A DNA stretch of 64,000 nt from Bacteroidales bacterium (GTDB lineage Bacteria > Bacteroidota > Bacteroidia > Bacteroidales > Marinilabiliaceae): positions 1-64,000 of the forward strand of contig JAKSLF010000003.1 of NCBI GenBank assembly GCA_024401355.1, given 5' to 3'. Under the pieces are notes generated by a model. That model ran no database searches, was not told where the DNA came from, and was given only the letters and a program-made list of their open reading frames with translations. Below are positions 7,327 to 17,375 of this stretch, in pieces (position 1 is the first letter of the stretch; the number at the start of each line of letters is the position of its first letter). The translations under genes were made by a program, and so were the position numbers.

Positions 7327-9432
7327 ATGGCTGATCCGAGAAAGAGGTCATATAAAATCGCGGTCGCATTTTACCTGTTGGTAATAGTGTGCATGATAGC
7401 TATATGTATCAAGGTATTTTCCTTGAAACTTGTAGCCGGTGATGACTATGACAAAAAAATCACGGAGAACCTAAAAGAAAAAATCAAACCTGCCATAAGA
7501 GGAAACATTTTGGCGAGAGACGGCAGGACACTAGCATGTTCGTTCCCGCAGTACAGAATAAGAATGGACCCTTGTGCAGATGGTCTTACAGATGAAGTGT
7601 TTGATGCAGAAATTGGCGAATTGTCAAGATGTCTGGCAGACTTTTTCAAGGACCATGATGCAACATATTACAGAAACAAGATATCAATGGCCCGACATAA
7701 GCGCAACGATCGAAATCTTGCGTTAGGTCGTCCTATTACCTATACCGAACTGCAGAAAGTACGTGAATTCCCAATATTCAAAAGAGGCAGAAACAGAGGT
7801 GGATTTATGACCGAAGAGTCGAATACCAGAAAAATGCCTTTTGGTTATCTTGCAGGACGAACAATTGGAACATTGCAAGGTGGAACGGGAAATGTCGGAA
7901 TCGAATTGACATACAACAAAGAGCTTCAGGGCAAAAATGGTACATATTGTACCCGACGAATAACAGCTGCAGCAGTTGATGAGGAGATAATAGCTCCAGA
8001 AGACGGCAAGGATGTATTGACGACAATAGACATCGACATTCAGGATGTTGCAGAAAATGCCTTGATGCAGCAATTGAAGAAATATGAAGCGGACCATGGT
8101 GTTGCGATACTGATGGAAGTAAAGACAGGAGCCGTAAGAGCGATAGTGAATCTTGAAAAGACATCAGACGGACGATTCCTTGAAAGATACAACTATGCGA
8201 TAGGAGAAGCGTCGGAGCCAGGTTCGACATTCAAATTGGCTACTGTGATGGCGATGCTGGAAGATGGCAAGATAAAAGATGTAGACAACGACACAATCAA
8301 TATCTTCCAAGGAGAGTTCAGGATACATGACCAGGTCATGCGAGATTCGCATGTAGAGCCCAATCCTATTGTCAGCATATCGAAAGCCTTCCAGGTGTCA
8401 TCAAATATCGCCTTTTCGAGGTTGGCAATGCGATATTATCAGGATGACCCTCAGCGATTTATCGACAATCTCAAAAACTTAGGATTATGCGATTCGTTGG
8501 GCATAGAGCTTAAGGGTGAAGGAAAGACTAACATAAAGAACTATTCCAAAGATGGAAAAAACGGTTGGAGTGGAACGTCATTGCCATGGATGTCGATAGG
8601 CTATGAAGTGCAGATAACCCCGTTGCATTTGCTGACACTATATAATGCAGTTGCAAACGGAGGAACAATGATGAGACCGATGTTTGTCGAAGGAATAATG
8701 GATCATGGCGAAATAGTAGAGCGTAAGCGTCCGGTTGTCTTGAGAAACTCGATAGCATCAAGGAGGACAATAGAGACAGTTAAGAAAATGCTGGAATCTG
8801 TGGTCCAGGTCGGTACAGCAAAGAACATAAGTGGAACCAAGGGATATGCGATAGCAGGCAAGACAGGAACAGCTCAGATAGCATCCAAGGGTCAGTATTC
8901 AGGAAAACACTTGGCATCATTTGCTGGTTACTTTCCTGCAGAATCGCCAATGTACAGCTGCATAGTGTCGGTATCAGGTCCTAACAACGTGTATTATGGA
9001 AACATAGTAGCAGGAAGCGTAGTGAAAGCAATAGCAGACCGCGTGTATTCTGCCGAATTCAGAAAAGGAAATATAACTCAGAAGAAACAGGAACAGATAG
9101 CTGGAGTCTATCCATACTCTAAAGGTGGAAGGATAAAAGATATAAAAACCGTTTTCAGCAAGTTGAACCTAAGCCATAATGTGGATGTTACATCAGCATG
9201 GGTATCCACATCGGCCCAAGAAAACAGCATAAAAATATCATCAAGGCATGTCGTTGATGGTATGATGCCAGATGTCAAGGGTATGGGAGCATCGGATGCA
9301 GTTAGCCTGCTCGAGAGCAAGGGACTGAAAGTCCAGATAACAGGTTTTGGTAAAGTTGTCAGTCAGTCAATTCCTCATGGAGAAAGATATATAAAAGGTT
9401 CGACCGTGTTGCTCGAATTGAGGAATGGATAG
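7327..9432 (+). CDS. ftsI: septal peptidoglycan transpeptidase FtsI (PBP with PASTA domain)
   Basis: The 701-residue class B penicillin-binding protein has a short cytoplasmic tail, one membrane anchor (YKIAVAFYLLVIVCMIAICIKVF, residues 8-30), a PBP dimerisation region and a transpeptidase domain. Catalytic Ser300 lies in EPGSTFK, the SxN motif in SSNIAF and the KTGT motif at about residues 512-515. One PASTA domain (MPDVKGMGASDAVSLLESKG) closes the protein, as in Bacteroidetes and Gram-positive FtsI/SpoVD. It cross-links septal peptidoglycan together with FtsW. An upstream in-frame codon at 7288 would add 13 residues that do not look like an FtsI tail, so the ATG at 7327 is preferred. Confidence 0.95.
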   Translation: MADPRKRSYKIAVAFYLLVIVCMIAICIKVFSLKLVAGDDYDKKITENLKEKIKPAIRGNILARDGRTLACSFPQYRIRMDPCADGLTDEVFDAEIGELSRCLADFFKDHDATYYRNKISMARHKRNDRNLALGRPITYTELQKVREFPIFKRGRNRGGFMTEESNTRKMPFGYLAGRTIGTLQGGTGNVGIELTYNKELQGKNGTYCTRRITAAAVDEEIIAPEDGKDVLTTIDIDIQDVAENALMQQLKKYEADHGVAILMEVKTGAVRAIVNLEKTSDGRFLERYNYAIGEASEPGSTFKLATVMAMLEDGKIKDVDNDTINIFQGEFRIHDQVMRDSHVEPNPIVSISKAFQVSSNIAFSRLAMRYYQDDPQRFIDNLKNLGLCDSLGIELKGEGKTNIKNYSKDGKNGWSGTSLPWMSIGYEVQITPLHLLTLYNAVANGGTMMRPMFVEGIMDHGEIVERKRPVVLRNSIASRRTIETVKKMLESVVQVGTAKNISGTKGYAIAGKTGTAQIASKGQYSGKHLASFAGYFPAESPMYSCIVSVSGPNNVYYGNIVAGSVVKAIADRVYSAEFRKGNITQKKQEQIAGVYPYSKGGRIKDIKTVFSKLNLSHNVDVTSAWVSTSAQENSIKISSRHVVDGMMPDVKGMGASDAVSLLESKGLKVQITGFGKVVSQSIPHGERYIKGSTVLLELRNG

Positions 9433-9449
9433 AGACTGCGATTCCATAG

Positions 9450-9470
9450 GGATACCGTAAGGATACCGTA
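9450..9470 (+). repeat. 11-bp tandem duplication in the ftsI-murE gap
   Basis: GGATACCGTA occurs twice in direct order with an 11-base period (9450-9459 and 9461-9470) in the 75-base gap after ftsI. It may be a slippage product or a protein-binding site; nothing else supports either reading. Confidence 0.5.
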
Positions 9471-9479
9471 GAGATAAAA

Positions 9480-9503
9480 GAATATAGGCAATAAAAAGCA
9501 TAG
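9480..9503 (+). other. recurring dcw leader motif, copy before murE
   Basis: GAATATAGGCAATAAAAAGC, followed by ATAG, lies a few bases before the murE start. It differs from the ftsA copy by a single base over the first 15 positions. Confidence 0.45.
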
Positions 9504-9507
9504 AACT

Positions 9508-10965
9508 ATGCAGAAGAAGATAAATGACATAGTAGTTGACTTGAAAGAAGTCAGGATAATCGGTGATGCTTCACGCATTGTAGAGGGAGTGGAGCTTGAC
9601 AGCCGTAAGTGTGGTCCGGCATCAATGTTTGTAGCTCAGAAAGGAGAAACCGTTGATGGCCACAACTTCATCTCAAAAGTATTTGAGCAAGGTTGTAGAG
9701 CGGTATTGTGTGAGAAGGAGCCAGAGAATTATCCAAGTGATGCAACAATAGTTGTGTGTCCAGACACGCATGTAGCACTTGGTCTTGTAGCATCGGCATT
9801 TTATGACTATCCATCAAAGAAGATGAAGCTTGTGGGTGTTACAGGAACCAATGGCAAGACAACCACAGCGACATTGCTATATAAGCTCATGATGAAAATG
9901 GGACATAAGTCGGGACTGTTTTCTACAGTTGCGAACTATGTTGGTGAAGAACGTGAAGATGCGAAGCAGACAACGCCAGATTCTGTGACATTGGCAAGGC
10001 AGATGGCGGAGATGGTTGATAAAGGATGTGAGTATTGCTTCATGGAAGTAAGTTCGCATAGTGTTGTACAGCATCGTATTTCGGGTCTTGACTTTGACGG
10101 TGCGATATTTACCAACATAACACATGACCACCTTGACTATCACAAGACATTTGACAATTATATAGAAGCAAAGAAAGGATTCTTTGACGGACTGAAGAAG
10201 GGTGCCTTTGCAATAACCAACGTTGACGACAAGAACGGCATGAAGATGTTGCAGAACACAAAAGCAGACAAGAAAACATGCTCGTTGCGAACAATGGCAG
10301 ACTTCAAGGCGAAGATAGTAGAGCACACATTCGAGGGAATGCTGATAGACTTTGATGGCCAGGAAGCATTCATGCAGTTTGTCGGAAAATTCAATGCTTA
10401 TAACCTGTTGGGAATATATGGAGCAGCAGTTTGTCTTGGATTTGACAAGCAGGAAGTGCTTACGGCATTGAGTGCGTTGACACCAGTCGATGGACGATTT
10501 GAGACAATCAGGTCGAAAGACGGAAAAACAGCGATAGTAGACTATGCGCATACTCCAGATGCATTGTTGAATGTAATTGGAACGATAAACGAAATACGCA
10601 AGAAAGATCAGAAGCTGATATGTGTCGTAGGTTGTGGTGGTGACAGAGACAAGACAAAGCGTCCTGAAATGGCAAAAGAGGCAGCCAAAGGGTGTACAAA
10701 CGTAATATTGACAAGCGATAATCCTCGAAGCGAAGAGCCAGAACAGATATTGGCGGACATGCAGGCAGGATTGGACGCAGAAGATATGAAGAGAACACTT
10801 ACTATAGCAGACAGACGTGAAGCTATACGTACAGCCTTGACACTTGCACAGGCCGGAGATATAGTCTTGATAGCAGGCAAGGGTCATGAACCATATCAGG
10901 AAGTGAAAGGCGTCAAACATCATTTTGATGACCGAGAAGAAGTCAAGAAAGTATTTGGAATATAG
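9508..10965 (+). CDS. murE: UDP-N-acetylmuramoyl-tripeptide synthetase MurE (meso-DAP type)
   Basis: The 485-residue Mur ligase has the ATP loop [10 protein letters not shown] (residues 111-120), the central [10 protein letters not shown] segment and C-terminal DYAHTPDA and [14 protein letters not shown] blocks. DNPRSEEP near residue 404 is the motif that reads the amino acid; Arg in DNPR is typical of enzymes adding meso-diaminopimelate rather than lysine, so the wall is predicted to be A1-gamma DAP type. It acts in the cytoplasm as the third amino-acid ligase step of peptidoglycan precursor synthesis. MurF, the next enzyme, is not in this cluster. Confidence 0.96.
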   Translation: MQKKINDIVVDLKEVRIIGDASRIVEGVELDSRKCGPASMFVAQKGETVDGHNFISKVFEQGCRAVLCEKEPENYPSDATIVVCPDTHVALGLVASAFYDYPSKKMKLVGVTGTNGKTTTATLLYKLMMKMGHKSGLFSTVANYVGEEREDAKQTTPDSVTLARQMAEMVDKGCEYCFMEVSSHSVVQHRISGLDFDGAIFTNITHDHLDYHKTFDNYIEAKKGFFDGLKKGAFAITNVDDKNGMKMLQNTKADKKTCSLRTMADFKAKIVEHTFEGMLIDFDGQEAFMQFVGKFNAYNLLGIYGAAVCLGFDKQEVLTALSALTPVDGRFETIRSKDGKTAIVDYAHTPDALLNVIGTINEIRKKDQKLICVVGCGGDRDKTKRPEMAKEAAKGCTNVILTSDNPRSEEPEQILADMQAGLDAEDMKRTLTIADRREAIRTALTLAQAGDIVLIAGKGHEPYQEVKGVKHHFDDREEVKKVFGI

Positions 10966-10987
10966 TAGAACAAAAAAAGACAAAGCG

Positions 10988-12223
10988 ATGTTATATTATT
11001 TGTTTCAGTATCTAAAAGAAATAGGAATGCCTGGTGCAGGCTTGTTTCAGTACATATCATTCCGTGCTGGTCTTGCAGCCATCATATCTTTGATAATGGC
11101 GACAGTTATCGGCAGACGCATAATACACTTGTTGCAGAAGCAGCAGATAGGTGAAATCGTCAGAGACCTTGGTCTTGAAGGACAGTTGCAAAAGAAAGGC
11201 ACACCAACAATGGGTGGTGTTATAATTATAGCATCAATATTGTTGCCAGTTCTTTTGTTCAATCGCCTAGACAACGTGTATGTGATATTGATGATAGTCG
11301 CTACATTGTGGTTGGGAACACTAGGATTCTTGGATGACTATATCAAAGTGTTCAAGAAAGACAAGGAAGGTTTGGCAGGTAGATTCAAGATTGTCGGCCA
11401 GGTGGGTATAGGTCTTATTATTGCGGGAACGATGTACTTCAATAGCGACGTCATGGTGCGTGAAAAGACATCAATAGAAGTAGTGTCGGAGAACGTACAG
11501 GATGAAAGTCAGACCATAATAAAGACCAAGAGTCATGATGTGAAAGCTCCGATGACCTCGGTGCCATTTTTCAAGAACAACAAATTTGACTATCGTTCAC
11601 CATTCTTCTGGGCAGGTGATGCACAGGATGCATTGGGTTGGCTCTTTTATGCATTTGTTATAATATTCGTACTTACAGCCGTCAGCAATGGTGCAAACAT
11701 GACAGATGGATTGGATGGACTGGCGGCGGGAGTCTCTGCAATAATAGGCACCGCATTAGGCATCTTTGCATACGTGTCGAGTCATACAGAATATGCGAAC
11801 TATTTGAATATAATGTATATACCAAATTCGTCGGAACTGGTTATTTATATAGCAGCCTTTATAGGAGCAACCGTGGGATTCTTGTGGTACAACTCATATC
11901 CTGCACAGGTGTTCATGGGCGATACAGGAAGTTTGACACTTGGTGGAATAATTGGTTTGTTTGCAATCCTCATAAGGATAGAGTTGCTGCTGCCAATACT
12001 ATGTGGCATATTCCTCGTTGAAAACTTGTCTGTAATGTTGCAGGTGAGCTACTTCAAATATACGAAAAAGAAGTATGGAGAAGGAAGACGTATATTCCGC
12101 ATGGCTCCATTGCATCACCATTATCAGAAAAAGGGATATGTTGAGCCTAAGATAGTGACTAGATTCTGGCTGGTAGGAATAATATTGGCCATCCTGACAC
12201 TTGTGACACTCAAGATACGATAA
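10988..12223 (+). CDS. mraY: phospho-N-acetylmuramoyl-pentapeptide transferase MraY
   Basis: The 411-residue polytopic membrane enzyme has the family motifs [37 protein letters not shown] and [12 protein letters not shown], plus the late [10 protein letters not shown] histidine cluster. It moves phospho-MurNAc-pentapeptide onto undecaprenyl phosphate to give lipid I. A loop at about residues 158-215 ([16 protein letters not shown] region) makes it longer than the roughly 360 residues of E. coli MraY, as is common in Bacteroidetes. The reading frame extends upstream into murE, but the ATG at 10988 gives a normal N-terminus. Confidence 0.96.
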   Translation: MLYYLFQYLKEIGMPGAGLFQYISFRAGLAAIISLIMATVIGRRIIHLLQKQQIGEIVRDLGLEGQLQKKGTPTMGGVIIIASILLPVLLFNRLDNVYVILMIVATLWLGTLGFLDDYIKVFKKDKEGLAGRFKIVGQVGIGLIIAGTMYFNSDVMVREKTSIEVVSENVQDESQTIIKTKSHDVKAPMTSVPFFKNNKFDYRSPFFWAGDAQDALGWLFYAFVIIFVLTAVSNGANMTDGLDGLAAGVSAIIGTALGIFAYVSSHTEYANYLNIMYIPNSSELVIYIAAFIGATVGFLWYNSYPAQVFMGDTGSLTLGGIIGLFAILIRIELLLPILCGIFLVENLSVMLQVSYFKYTKKKYGEGRRIFRMAPLHHHYQKKGYVEPKIVTRFWLVGIILAILTLVTLKIR

Positions 12224-12237
12224 ACGCAAAACACGAT

Positions 12238-13587
12238 ATGGCTATGAAGAAACTTATAATATTGGGAGGTGGCGAGAGTGGAGTAGGCACAGCTTTGCTC
12301 GGCCAGATGAAAGGCTTTGACGTTTTTTTGTCGGATAGTGGGCAGTTGAAGCCTAACTTGAAGGAAGAACTCGACAAGGCAGGCATAAAATATGAAGAGG
12401 GCGGACACACGGAAGAGACAATATTGTCAGCAGATGAAGTGGTGAAAAGTCCGGGTATCCCAGAAAAGGCGCCAATCATCAAAGCATTGCGTGCAAAGGG
12501 AGTACATATAGTTTCTGAAATAGAATTTGCTGCGCGTTATACTAAAGCAAAAAAGATATGTATAACAGGTTCAAACGGAAAGACAACAACAACATTGTTG
12601 ACTCACCACTTGCTTAAGGAATCTGGAATCAGAGCCGAATTGGCAGGTAATGTGGGCACGAGTCTTGCACGTCAGATAGCAGCAGGAAATGAGCCAGACT
12701 GGTATGTTATTGAGTTGAGCAGTTTCCAGTTGGATGACATGTATGAGTTCAAGGCCGACATTGCCATATTGAACAACATAACACCAGATCATCTTGACAG
12801 ATACGAATATAAATTCGAGAACTATATACGCTCGAAATTCCGTATCACGCAGAATCAGACGAAAGAGGAAGCCTTTATATTTAATATCGACGACCCAGTA
12901 ACCGAAGAGTGGCTTCCAAAGATAAAGACAGGCGGAAGAAACTACGCAGTCACGACAAAAAGTACGACGACATCGATATATACACAGAGTGGTGTGATGC
13001 ATGTAGGTGCACGCGAAGGAGCCAATCTGTTGTTTGTCGCCGAAAATTTGCCAATTAAGGGAATCCACAACATCTACAATGCGATGCAGGCATGTGCGGC
13101 AGCGCAGCTCGTCGGCATAGATGATGCTTCGATAGCAGCAGCACTCATTACCTTTGTCAACGCCCATCATCGTCTGGAGTATGTAGGAACCGTTGCAGGA
13201 GTGGATTACATTGATGACTCAAAGGCAACAAACGTGGATGCTGCATGGTATGCACTAGAATGCCAGAAGAAGCCAGTAGTATGGATTGCAGGTGGAACAG
13301 ATAAGGGCAATGACTATTCGGCTCTTAATGACATAGTAAAAGAAAAAGTAAAGACACTTGTATGTCTTGGATTGGACAACGAGAAACTCATCAAGGCATT
13401 CTCGGGTATAGTACCAGTGATTGTTGAGGCAAAGAGCATGGAAGAGTGCATCAGCAAGTGTCATTCTGCAGCACAAGAAGGCGATGTCGTATTGCTGTCG
13501 CCATGTTGTGCAAGCTTTGACCTGTTCAACAGCTATGTCCACAGGGGCAACCTTTTTAGAGAATGTGTAAACAATCTTGAGAAGTAA
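12238..13587 (+). CDS. murD: UDP-N-acetylmuramoylalanine--D-glutamate ligase MurD
   Basis: The 449-residue product has an N-terminal Rossmann-like nucleotide domain (ILGGGESGVGTALLG), the ATP loop ITGSNGKTTTT, the ELSSFQLDD and NNITPDHLDRY segments and C-terminal DDSKATN and SPCCASFDLF, all MurD signatures. It adds D-glutamate to UDP-MurNAc-L-Ala in the cytoplasm. It starts 14 bases after mraY and ends 6 bases before ftsW, within one operon. Confidence 0.96.
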   Translation: MAMKKLIILGGGESGVGTALLGQMKGFDVFLSDSGQLKPNLKEELDKAGIKYEEGGHTEETILSADEVVKSPGIPEKAPIIKALRAKGVHIVSEIEFAARYTKAKKICITGSNGKTTTTLLTHHLLKESGIRAELAGNVGTSLARQIAAGNEPDWYVIELSSFQLDDMYEFKADIAILNNITPDHLDRYEYKFENYIRSKFRITQNQTKEEAFIFNIDDPVTEEWLPKIKTGGRNYAVTTKSTTTSIYTQSGVMHVGAREGANLLFVAENLPIKGIHNIYNAMQACAAAQLVGIDDASIAAALITFVNAHHRLEYVGTVAGVDYIDDSKATNVDAAWYALECQKKPVVWIAGGTDKGNDYSALNDIVKEKVKTLVCLGLDNEKLIKAFSGIVPVIVEAKSMEECISKCHSAAQEGDVVLLSPCCASFDLFNSYVHRGNLFRECVNNLEK

Positions 13588-13593
13588 TAGAAG

Positions 13594-14850
13594 ATGGTAG
13601 AGCACCTTAAGAAATATATACGTGGTGACAAGTACATGTGGACCTTCATTATGATGCTTGTTATTGCCTCCATTATTGCTGTGTTCAGTACAGCAACGGT
13701 GTTGGCATACAGCCAGCATGGTGGTGATATTGTCGGTACGGTATTGCGTCATGTATGTCTTTTGGCATTTGGCGTTGGCGTAATGATTGTCATGAGCAAT
13801 ATTCCGCCCAAATATATAAGTGGATGGGCTCCGTTGGCGCTTCTTGCCGGCATCGGAATGCTTGTCATGGTGCTTGCCTTTGGTACGTCTCGTAATGGAT
13901 CTTCACGATGGCTGTCGCTCGGCATAGTTCAGTTTCAGCCTTCGGAATTTGCAAAGATGGCATTGATTGTATTTGTTGCGAGACAACTGGCTTTGAATTT
14001 GATGAATCCAAACAATGCACTGAAGAGTGCGGGCATTGCAATTGTACTGGTGGCGGGTTTGGTCGTATTGGAGAACTTGTCAACATGTCTGCTGATTGTT
14101 ATGTCATGTTGTGTTCTTTTGCTGATAGGCAGAGTCTCTTTTTATTGGATTGCTACTGCAGGCGTTGTAGTTGCATGCTTCTTTGCATTGCTTATATTCC
14201 TTGCTCCATATCCTCCGGTCAAAAACATCTTCCCTCGTGCGACGACATGGCGTGCACGTGTTGAGAGATTTGCTGATGTGGATGATTCTGAAAAGACAGG
14301 AAAAGGAGATAACTATCAGGCGGAACAGTCAAAAATTGCGATAGCAGTTGGTGGAATCAACGGCAAGGGACCTGGTAACAGTCAGATGAAGAACTATTTG
14401 CCGATGGCGTTCAGTGACTTTATCTTTGCGATAATCCTTGAAGAATTTGGCATTTGGGGAATGTTTTGGATAATCATTGCCTATGCTGGATTGATGGGTC
14501 GTGCGGTGGTATTGTCGCGGCATTGCGTGAAACCATTTCATACGTATGCGATGCTTGGGTTGTCATTCTTATTGACGATACAGGCAATAATAAATATGTT
14601 TGTTGCAGTTGGTCTTATGCCAGTAACAGGTCAGACGTTGCCGCTTGTAAGTATGGGTGGAACATCCAATGTATTGACTGGTTTGGCATTCGGTATAATA
14701 TTATCTATCTCTGCCGATGTCAATGAAAACCTTGAAAAGACAACTTCAAGTGCGGTGGCGCAGGACAACGTACAGACAAGAAAAAGCAAAGAGTCGGCAT
14801 CAGAAGAGTTTGACGAAGCTGATGCAGTTACATATAGTGAAGACAATTAA
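13594..14850 (+). CDS. ftsW: FtsW, SEDS-family septal peptidoglycan polymerase
   Basis: The 418-residue SEDS membrane protein has about ten helices. The FSTATVLAYS start, RWLSLGIVQFQPSEFAKMALI, a periplasmic loop with AIAVGGINGKGPGNSQMKNYLP, then DFIFAIILEEFG and LPLVSMGGTSNV are the standard FtsW/RodA blocks. It polymerises glycan strands at the septum with FtsI, which lies upstream in the same cluster. The cytoplasmic tail after GIILSISADVNE is long and acidic. Confidence 0.94.
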   Translation: MVEHLKKYIRGDKYMWTFIMMLVIASIIAVFSTATVLAYSQHGGDIVGTVLRHVCLLAFGVGVMIVMSNIPPKYISGWAPLALLAGIGMLVMVLAFGTSRNGSSRWLSLGIVQFQPSEFAKMALIVFVARQLALNLMNPNNALKSAGIAIVLVAGLVVLENLSTCLLIVMSCCVLLLIGRVSFYWIATAGVVVACFFALLIFLAPYPPVKNIFPRATTWRARVERFADVDDSEKTGKGDNYQAEQSKIAIAVGGINGKGPGNSQMKNYLPMAFSDFIFAIILEEFGIWGMFWIIIAYAGLMGRAVVLSRHCVKPFHTYAMLGLSFLLTIQAIINMFVAVGLMPVTGQTLPLVSMGGTSNVLTGLAFGIILSISADVNENLEKTTSSAVAQDNVQTRKSKESASEEFDEADAVTYSEDN

Positions 14851-14853
14851 AAT

Positions 14854-14859
14854 AGGAGG
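14854..14859 (+). promoter_or_regulatory. canonical Shine-Dalgarno site of murG
   Basis: AGGAGG ends 8 bases before the murG ATG at 14868. This is worth noting because most genes in the window lack any Shine-Dalgarno sequence, as is usual in Bacteroidetes. Confidence 0.65.
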
Positions 14860-14867
14860 ATATTAAG

Positions 14868-15965
14868 ATGCGAGTTATAATAAGTGGAGGTGGTACAGGT
14901 GGACACATATTCCCTGCCATATCTATAGCAAATGCTCTTAAGGAGGCTGATCCAACGATAGAGATATTGTTTGTTGGTGCCAAGGGCAAGATGGAGATGG
15001 AAAAAGTGCCAGCTGCGGGATATAAGATAATAGGACTGCCAGTAGCGGGATTTCATAGAAAGCTGAACTTGCGTAATATATGTAGAAATATATTATTCCC
15101 ATTCCGTCTGCTTAGCAGTATGATCAAGGCGAGCAGCGTGGTATCTGACTTCAAGCCAGACGTAGCAGTTGGTGTTGGTGGTTATGCCAGTGGTCCAGTT
15201 CTCAGAAGAGCAGCGAAGAAAGGCGTACCTTGTCTTGTTCAGGAGCAGAACTCGTATCCTGGTGTGACGAATAAAATATTGGCAAAAGACGCGAAGAAAA
15301 TATGCGTAGCATATCCTGATATGGACAGATTCTTCCCAGCAGAGAAGATTATCATGACAGGTAATCCTGTCAGACAATCATTGTTGGCGGCTGTGGATAA
15401 ATCTGAGGCCTATAAAGCGTTTGGACTAGAGGAAGGAAAACCAGTAGTCCTTGTCATAGGAGGTAGTCTTGGTGCACGTTCCATTAACCAGGGAATAATG
15501 GCATCTTTGAATGATTTGCCAGATGACGTCCAGTTGTTGTGGCAGACAGGTAAGATATATTATGACGACATCAAGGATGCCCTTGACAAGAATCCACGTC
15601 AGAATGTGAAAGCGTCAGACTTCATCAAGCGAATGGACTTGGCATTTGGCATAGCAGACATCGTCATATCTCGTGCAGGAGCAAGCAGTATTTCGGAATT
15701 GGCACTTCTTGGAAAGCCATCGATACTTGTTCCATCACCAAACGTCAGTGAAGACCATCAGACGAAAAATGCCTTAGCTCTGGTTAATGAGGGAGCTGCA
15801 TTGATGGTGAAAGATGCAGACACTTCAAGCTTGATAAAAGAAAGTATCAAAGCATTGTCGGATCGGGAATCGCTGGCAAAACTTGGAGAAAACGTGAAGA
15901 AATTCTCCAGACCAAATGCAGCAAAGGATATTGCTCGTGAGGTAATGGCGTTGGCAAAAAAATAA
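14868..15965 (+). CDS. murG: UDP-N-acetylglucosamine--lipid I GlcNAc transferase MurG
   Basis: The 365-residue GT28 enzyme has the glycine-rich SGGGTGGHIFPAI loop at its start, GVGGYASGPVL, EQNSYPGVTNK, VIGGSLGARSIN and the C-terminal SRAGASSISELALLGKPSILVP block that binds UDP-GlcNAc. It converts lipid I to lipid II on the inner face of the membrane. It is one of very few genes here with a full Shine-Dalgarno sequence. Confidence 0.96.
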   Translation: MRVIISGGGTGGHIFPAISIANALKEADPTIEILFVGAKGKMEMEKVPAAGYKIIGLPVAGFHRKLNLRNICRNILFPFRLLSSMIKASSVVSDFKPDVAVGVGGYASGPVLRRAAKKGVPCLVQEQNSYPGVTNKILAKDAKKICVAYPDMDRFFPAEKIIMTGNPVRQSLLAAVDKSEAYKAFGLEEGKPVVLVIGGSLGARSINQGIMASLNDLPDDVQLLWQTGKIYYDDIKDALDKNPRQNVKASDFIKRMDLAFGIADIVISRAGASSISELALLGKPSILVPSPNVSEDHQTKNALALVNEGAALMVKDADTSSLIKESIKALSDRESLAKLGENVKKFSRPNAAKDIAREVMALAKK

Positions 15966-15983
15966 CAAGTAACATAGTAGGAT
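15966..15983 (+). other. recurring dcw leader motif, short form before murC
   Basis: AAGTAACATAGTAG in this murG-murC gap differs by one base from AAGCAACATAGTAG before ftsI (7268-7281). It lacks the preceding ATAT part of the motif. Confidence 0.35.
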
Positions 15984-17366
15984 ATGGCGGAGTTTAAAAA
16001 TATATACTTTGTAGGCATTGGTGGCATTGGAATGAGTGCCCTGGCTCGTCATTTCAAGGCGTTGGGATATAATGTGTCTGGTTACGACAAGACAAGAACA
16101 CGATTGACAGACGAAATAGAGGCCGAGAATATATCAGTGACCTTTGATGATGAGGTTGGCTCTATTCCGGAGACCTTCAAAGACAAGGAGCAGACGAAAG
16201 TAGTATTTACGCCAGCCATACCTAAAGACAACAAGATATTGTCATATTTCGTGGACAACGGGTATGACGTGATGAAGAGAGCTGCTATGCTAGGCGAATT
16301 GACATCAAAGTCGGACGCAATATGTATAGCAGGAACTCATGGCAAGACGACGACATCTACATTGACCGCTCATATACTTAAGAACTCGTCGGTGGGATGC
16401 TCTGCCTTTTTGGGTGGCATATCGACAAACTATGACACCAACTATTGGAGTAACACACAATCTCAGTTTGTTGTTACAGAGGCAGATGAATTTGACAGGT
16501 CGTTTCTTCATCTTCATCCATACTTGGCATTGATAACAGCCATGGATGCAGATCACCTTGACATATATGGAACCAAAGAGGAAGTAGTGAAAGCATTTCG
16601 TCAGTTTGCGTCTCAAACAACTGTTGGCGGTTCATTGGTGTATAAGTTGGGATTGCCATTAAGTGAGAAAGATGTTGATGAAGACGTTGAGTTATTCTCT
16701 TACTCGGTAGACAATGCGGATGCGGACTTCTATGCATTCGACATCAAATTGAGTTGTGGGCGATATAAATTTTCGGTATCCACACCATTTGGAATAGTCC
16801 GTAACATAACCTTAGGCCTGCCGGGTCGTCATAATGTGGAAAATGCAGTAGCAGCCACAGCATTGGCAATGTTGGCAGGAGCGGAAGAGGACGAAGTGCG
16901 TGATGCGATGAAGACATTCAAGGGAAACCGACGAAGATTCCAGTATCGCATAGAGCAGCCGAAGCTGGTACTCATAGATGATTATGCTCATCATCCGGAA
17001 GAGATACGCACCATGTTGACATCGGTGAAGGAGATGTATGATGATAGGAAAGTGACAGTAGTATTCCAGCCGCATCTTTATACAAGAACGAGGGATTTTG
17101 CAGACGGCTTTGCCAAATCGTTGTCGATAGCAGATAGAGTATTGCTGCTGGACATATATCCGGCTAGGGAGCAGCCAATACCGGGTGTCACAAGCCAGAT
17201 GCTTGCGCAGAAAATAAAAGGCAGCAAAGTGTCTCTGACAACAGCTGAAACGTTGTTGGACGATTTGCTGAGCGAATCAGTGGACGTAGTGATAATGATG
17301 GGTGCCGGCAACATAGATGCCATGGTGCCAACAGTAGAGAAAAGGCTATTGGAATTGAACAAATAA
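15984..17366 (+). CDS. murC: UDP-N-acetylmuramate--L-alanine ligase MurC
   Basis: The 460-residue Mur ligase has the N-terminal FVGIGGIGMSALARH nucleotide motif, the ATP loop IAGTHGKTTTST, FVVTEADEFDRSFL, DADHLDIYG, the RRRFQYR segment and DDYAHHPEEIR. AGTHGKTTT and HHPEE are diagnostic for MurC, which adds the first amino acid, L-alanine, to UDP-MurNAc. It lies between murG and ftsQ. Confidence 0.96.
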   Translation: MAEFKNIYFVGIGGIGMSALARHFKALGYNVSGYDKTRTRLTDEIEAENISVTFDDEVGSIPETFKDKEQTKVVFTPAIPKDNKILSYFVDNGYDVMKRAAMLGELTSKSDAICIAGTHGKTTTSTLTAHILKNSSVGCSAFLGGISTNYDTNYWSNTQSQFVVTEADEFDRSFLHLHPYLALITAMDADHLDIYGTKEEVVKAFRQFASQTTVGGSLVYKLGLPLSEKDVDEDVELFSYSVDNADADFYAFDIKLSCGRYKFSVSTPFGIVRNITLGLPGRHNVENAVAATALAMLAGAEEDEVRDAMKTFKGNRRRFQYRIEQPKLVLIDDYAHHPEEIRTMLTSVKEMYDDRKVTVVFQPHLYTRTRDFADGFAKSLSIADRVLLLDIYPAREQPIPGVTSQMLAQKIKGSKVSLTTAETLLDDLLSESVDVVIMMGAGNIDAMVPTVEKRLLELNK

Positions 17367-17375
17367 CAACAAGAA

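Noticed and set aside
9877-10983. A 368-codon minus-strand frame opposite murE
   Set aside because: Its Cys/Phe/Leu/Tyr-heavy product is typical of antisense reading of an A-rich gene; murE is unmistakable on the plus strand.
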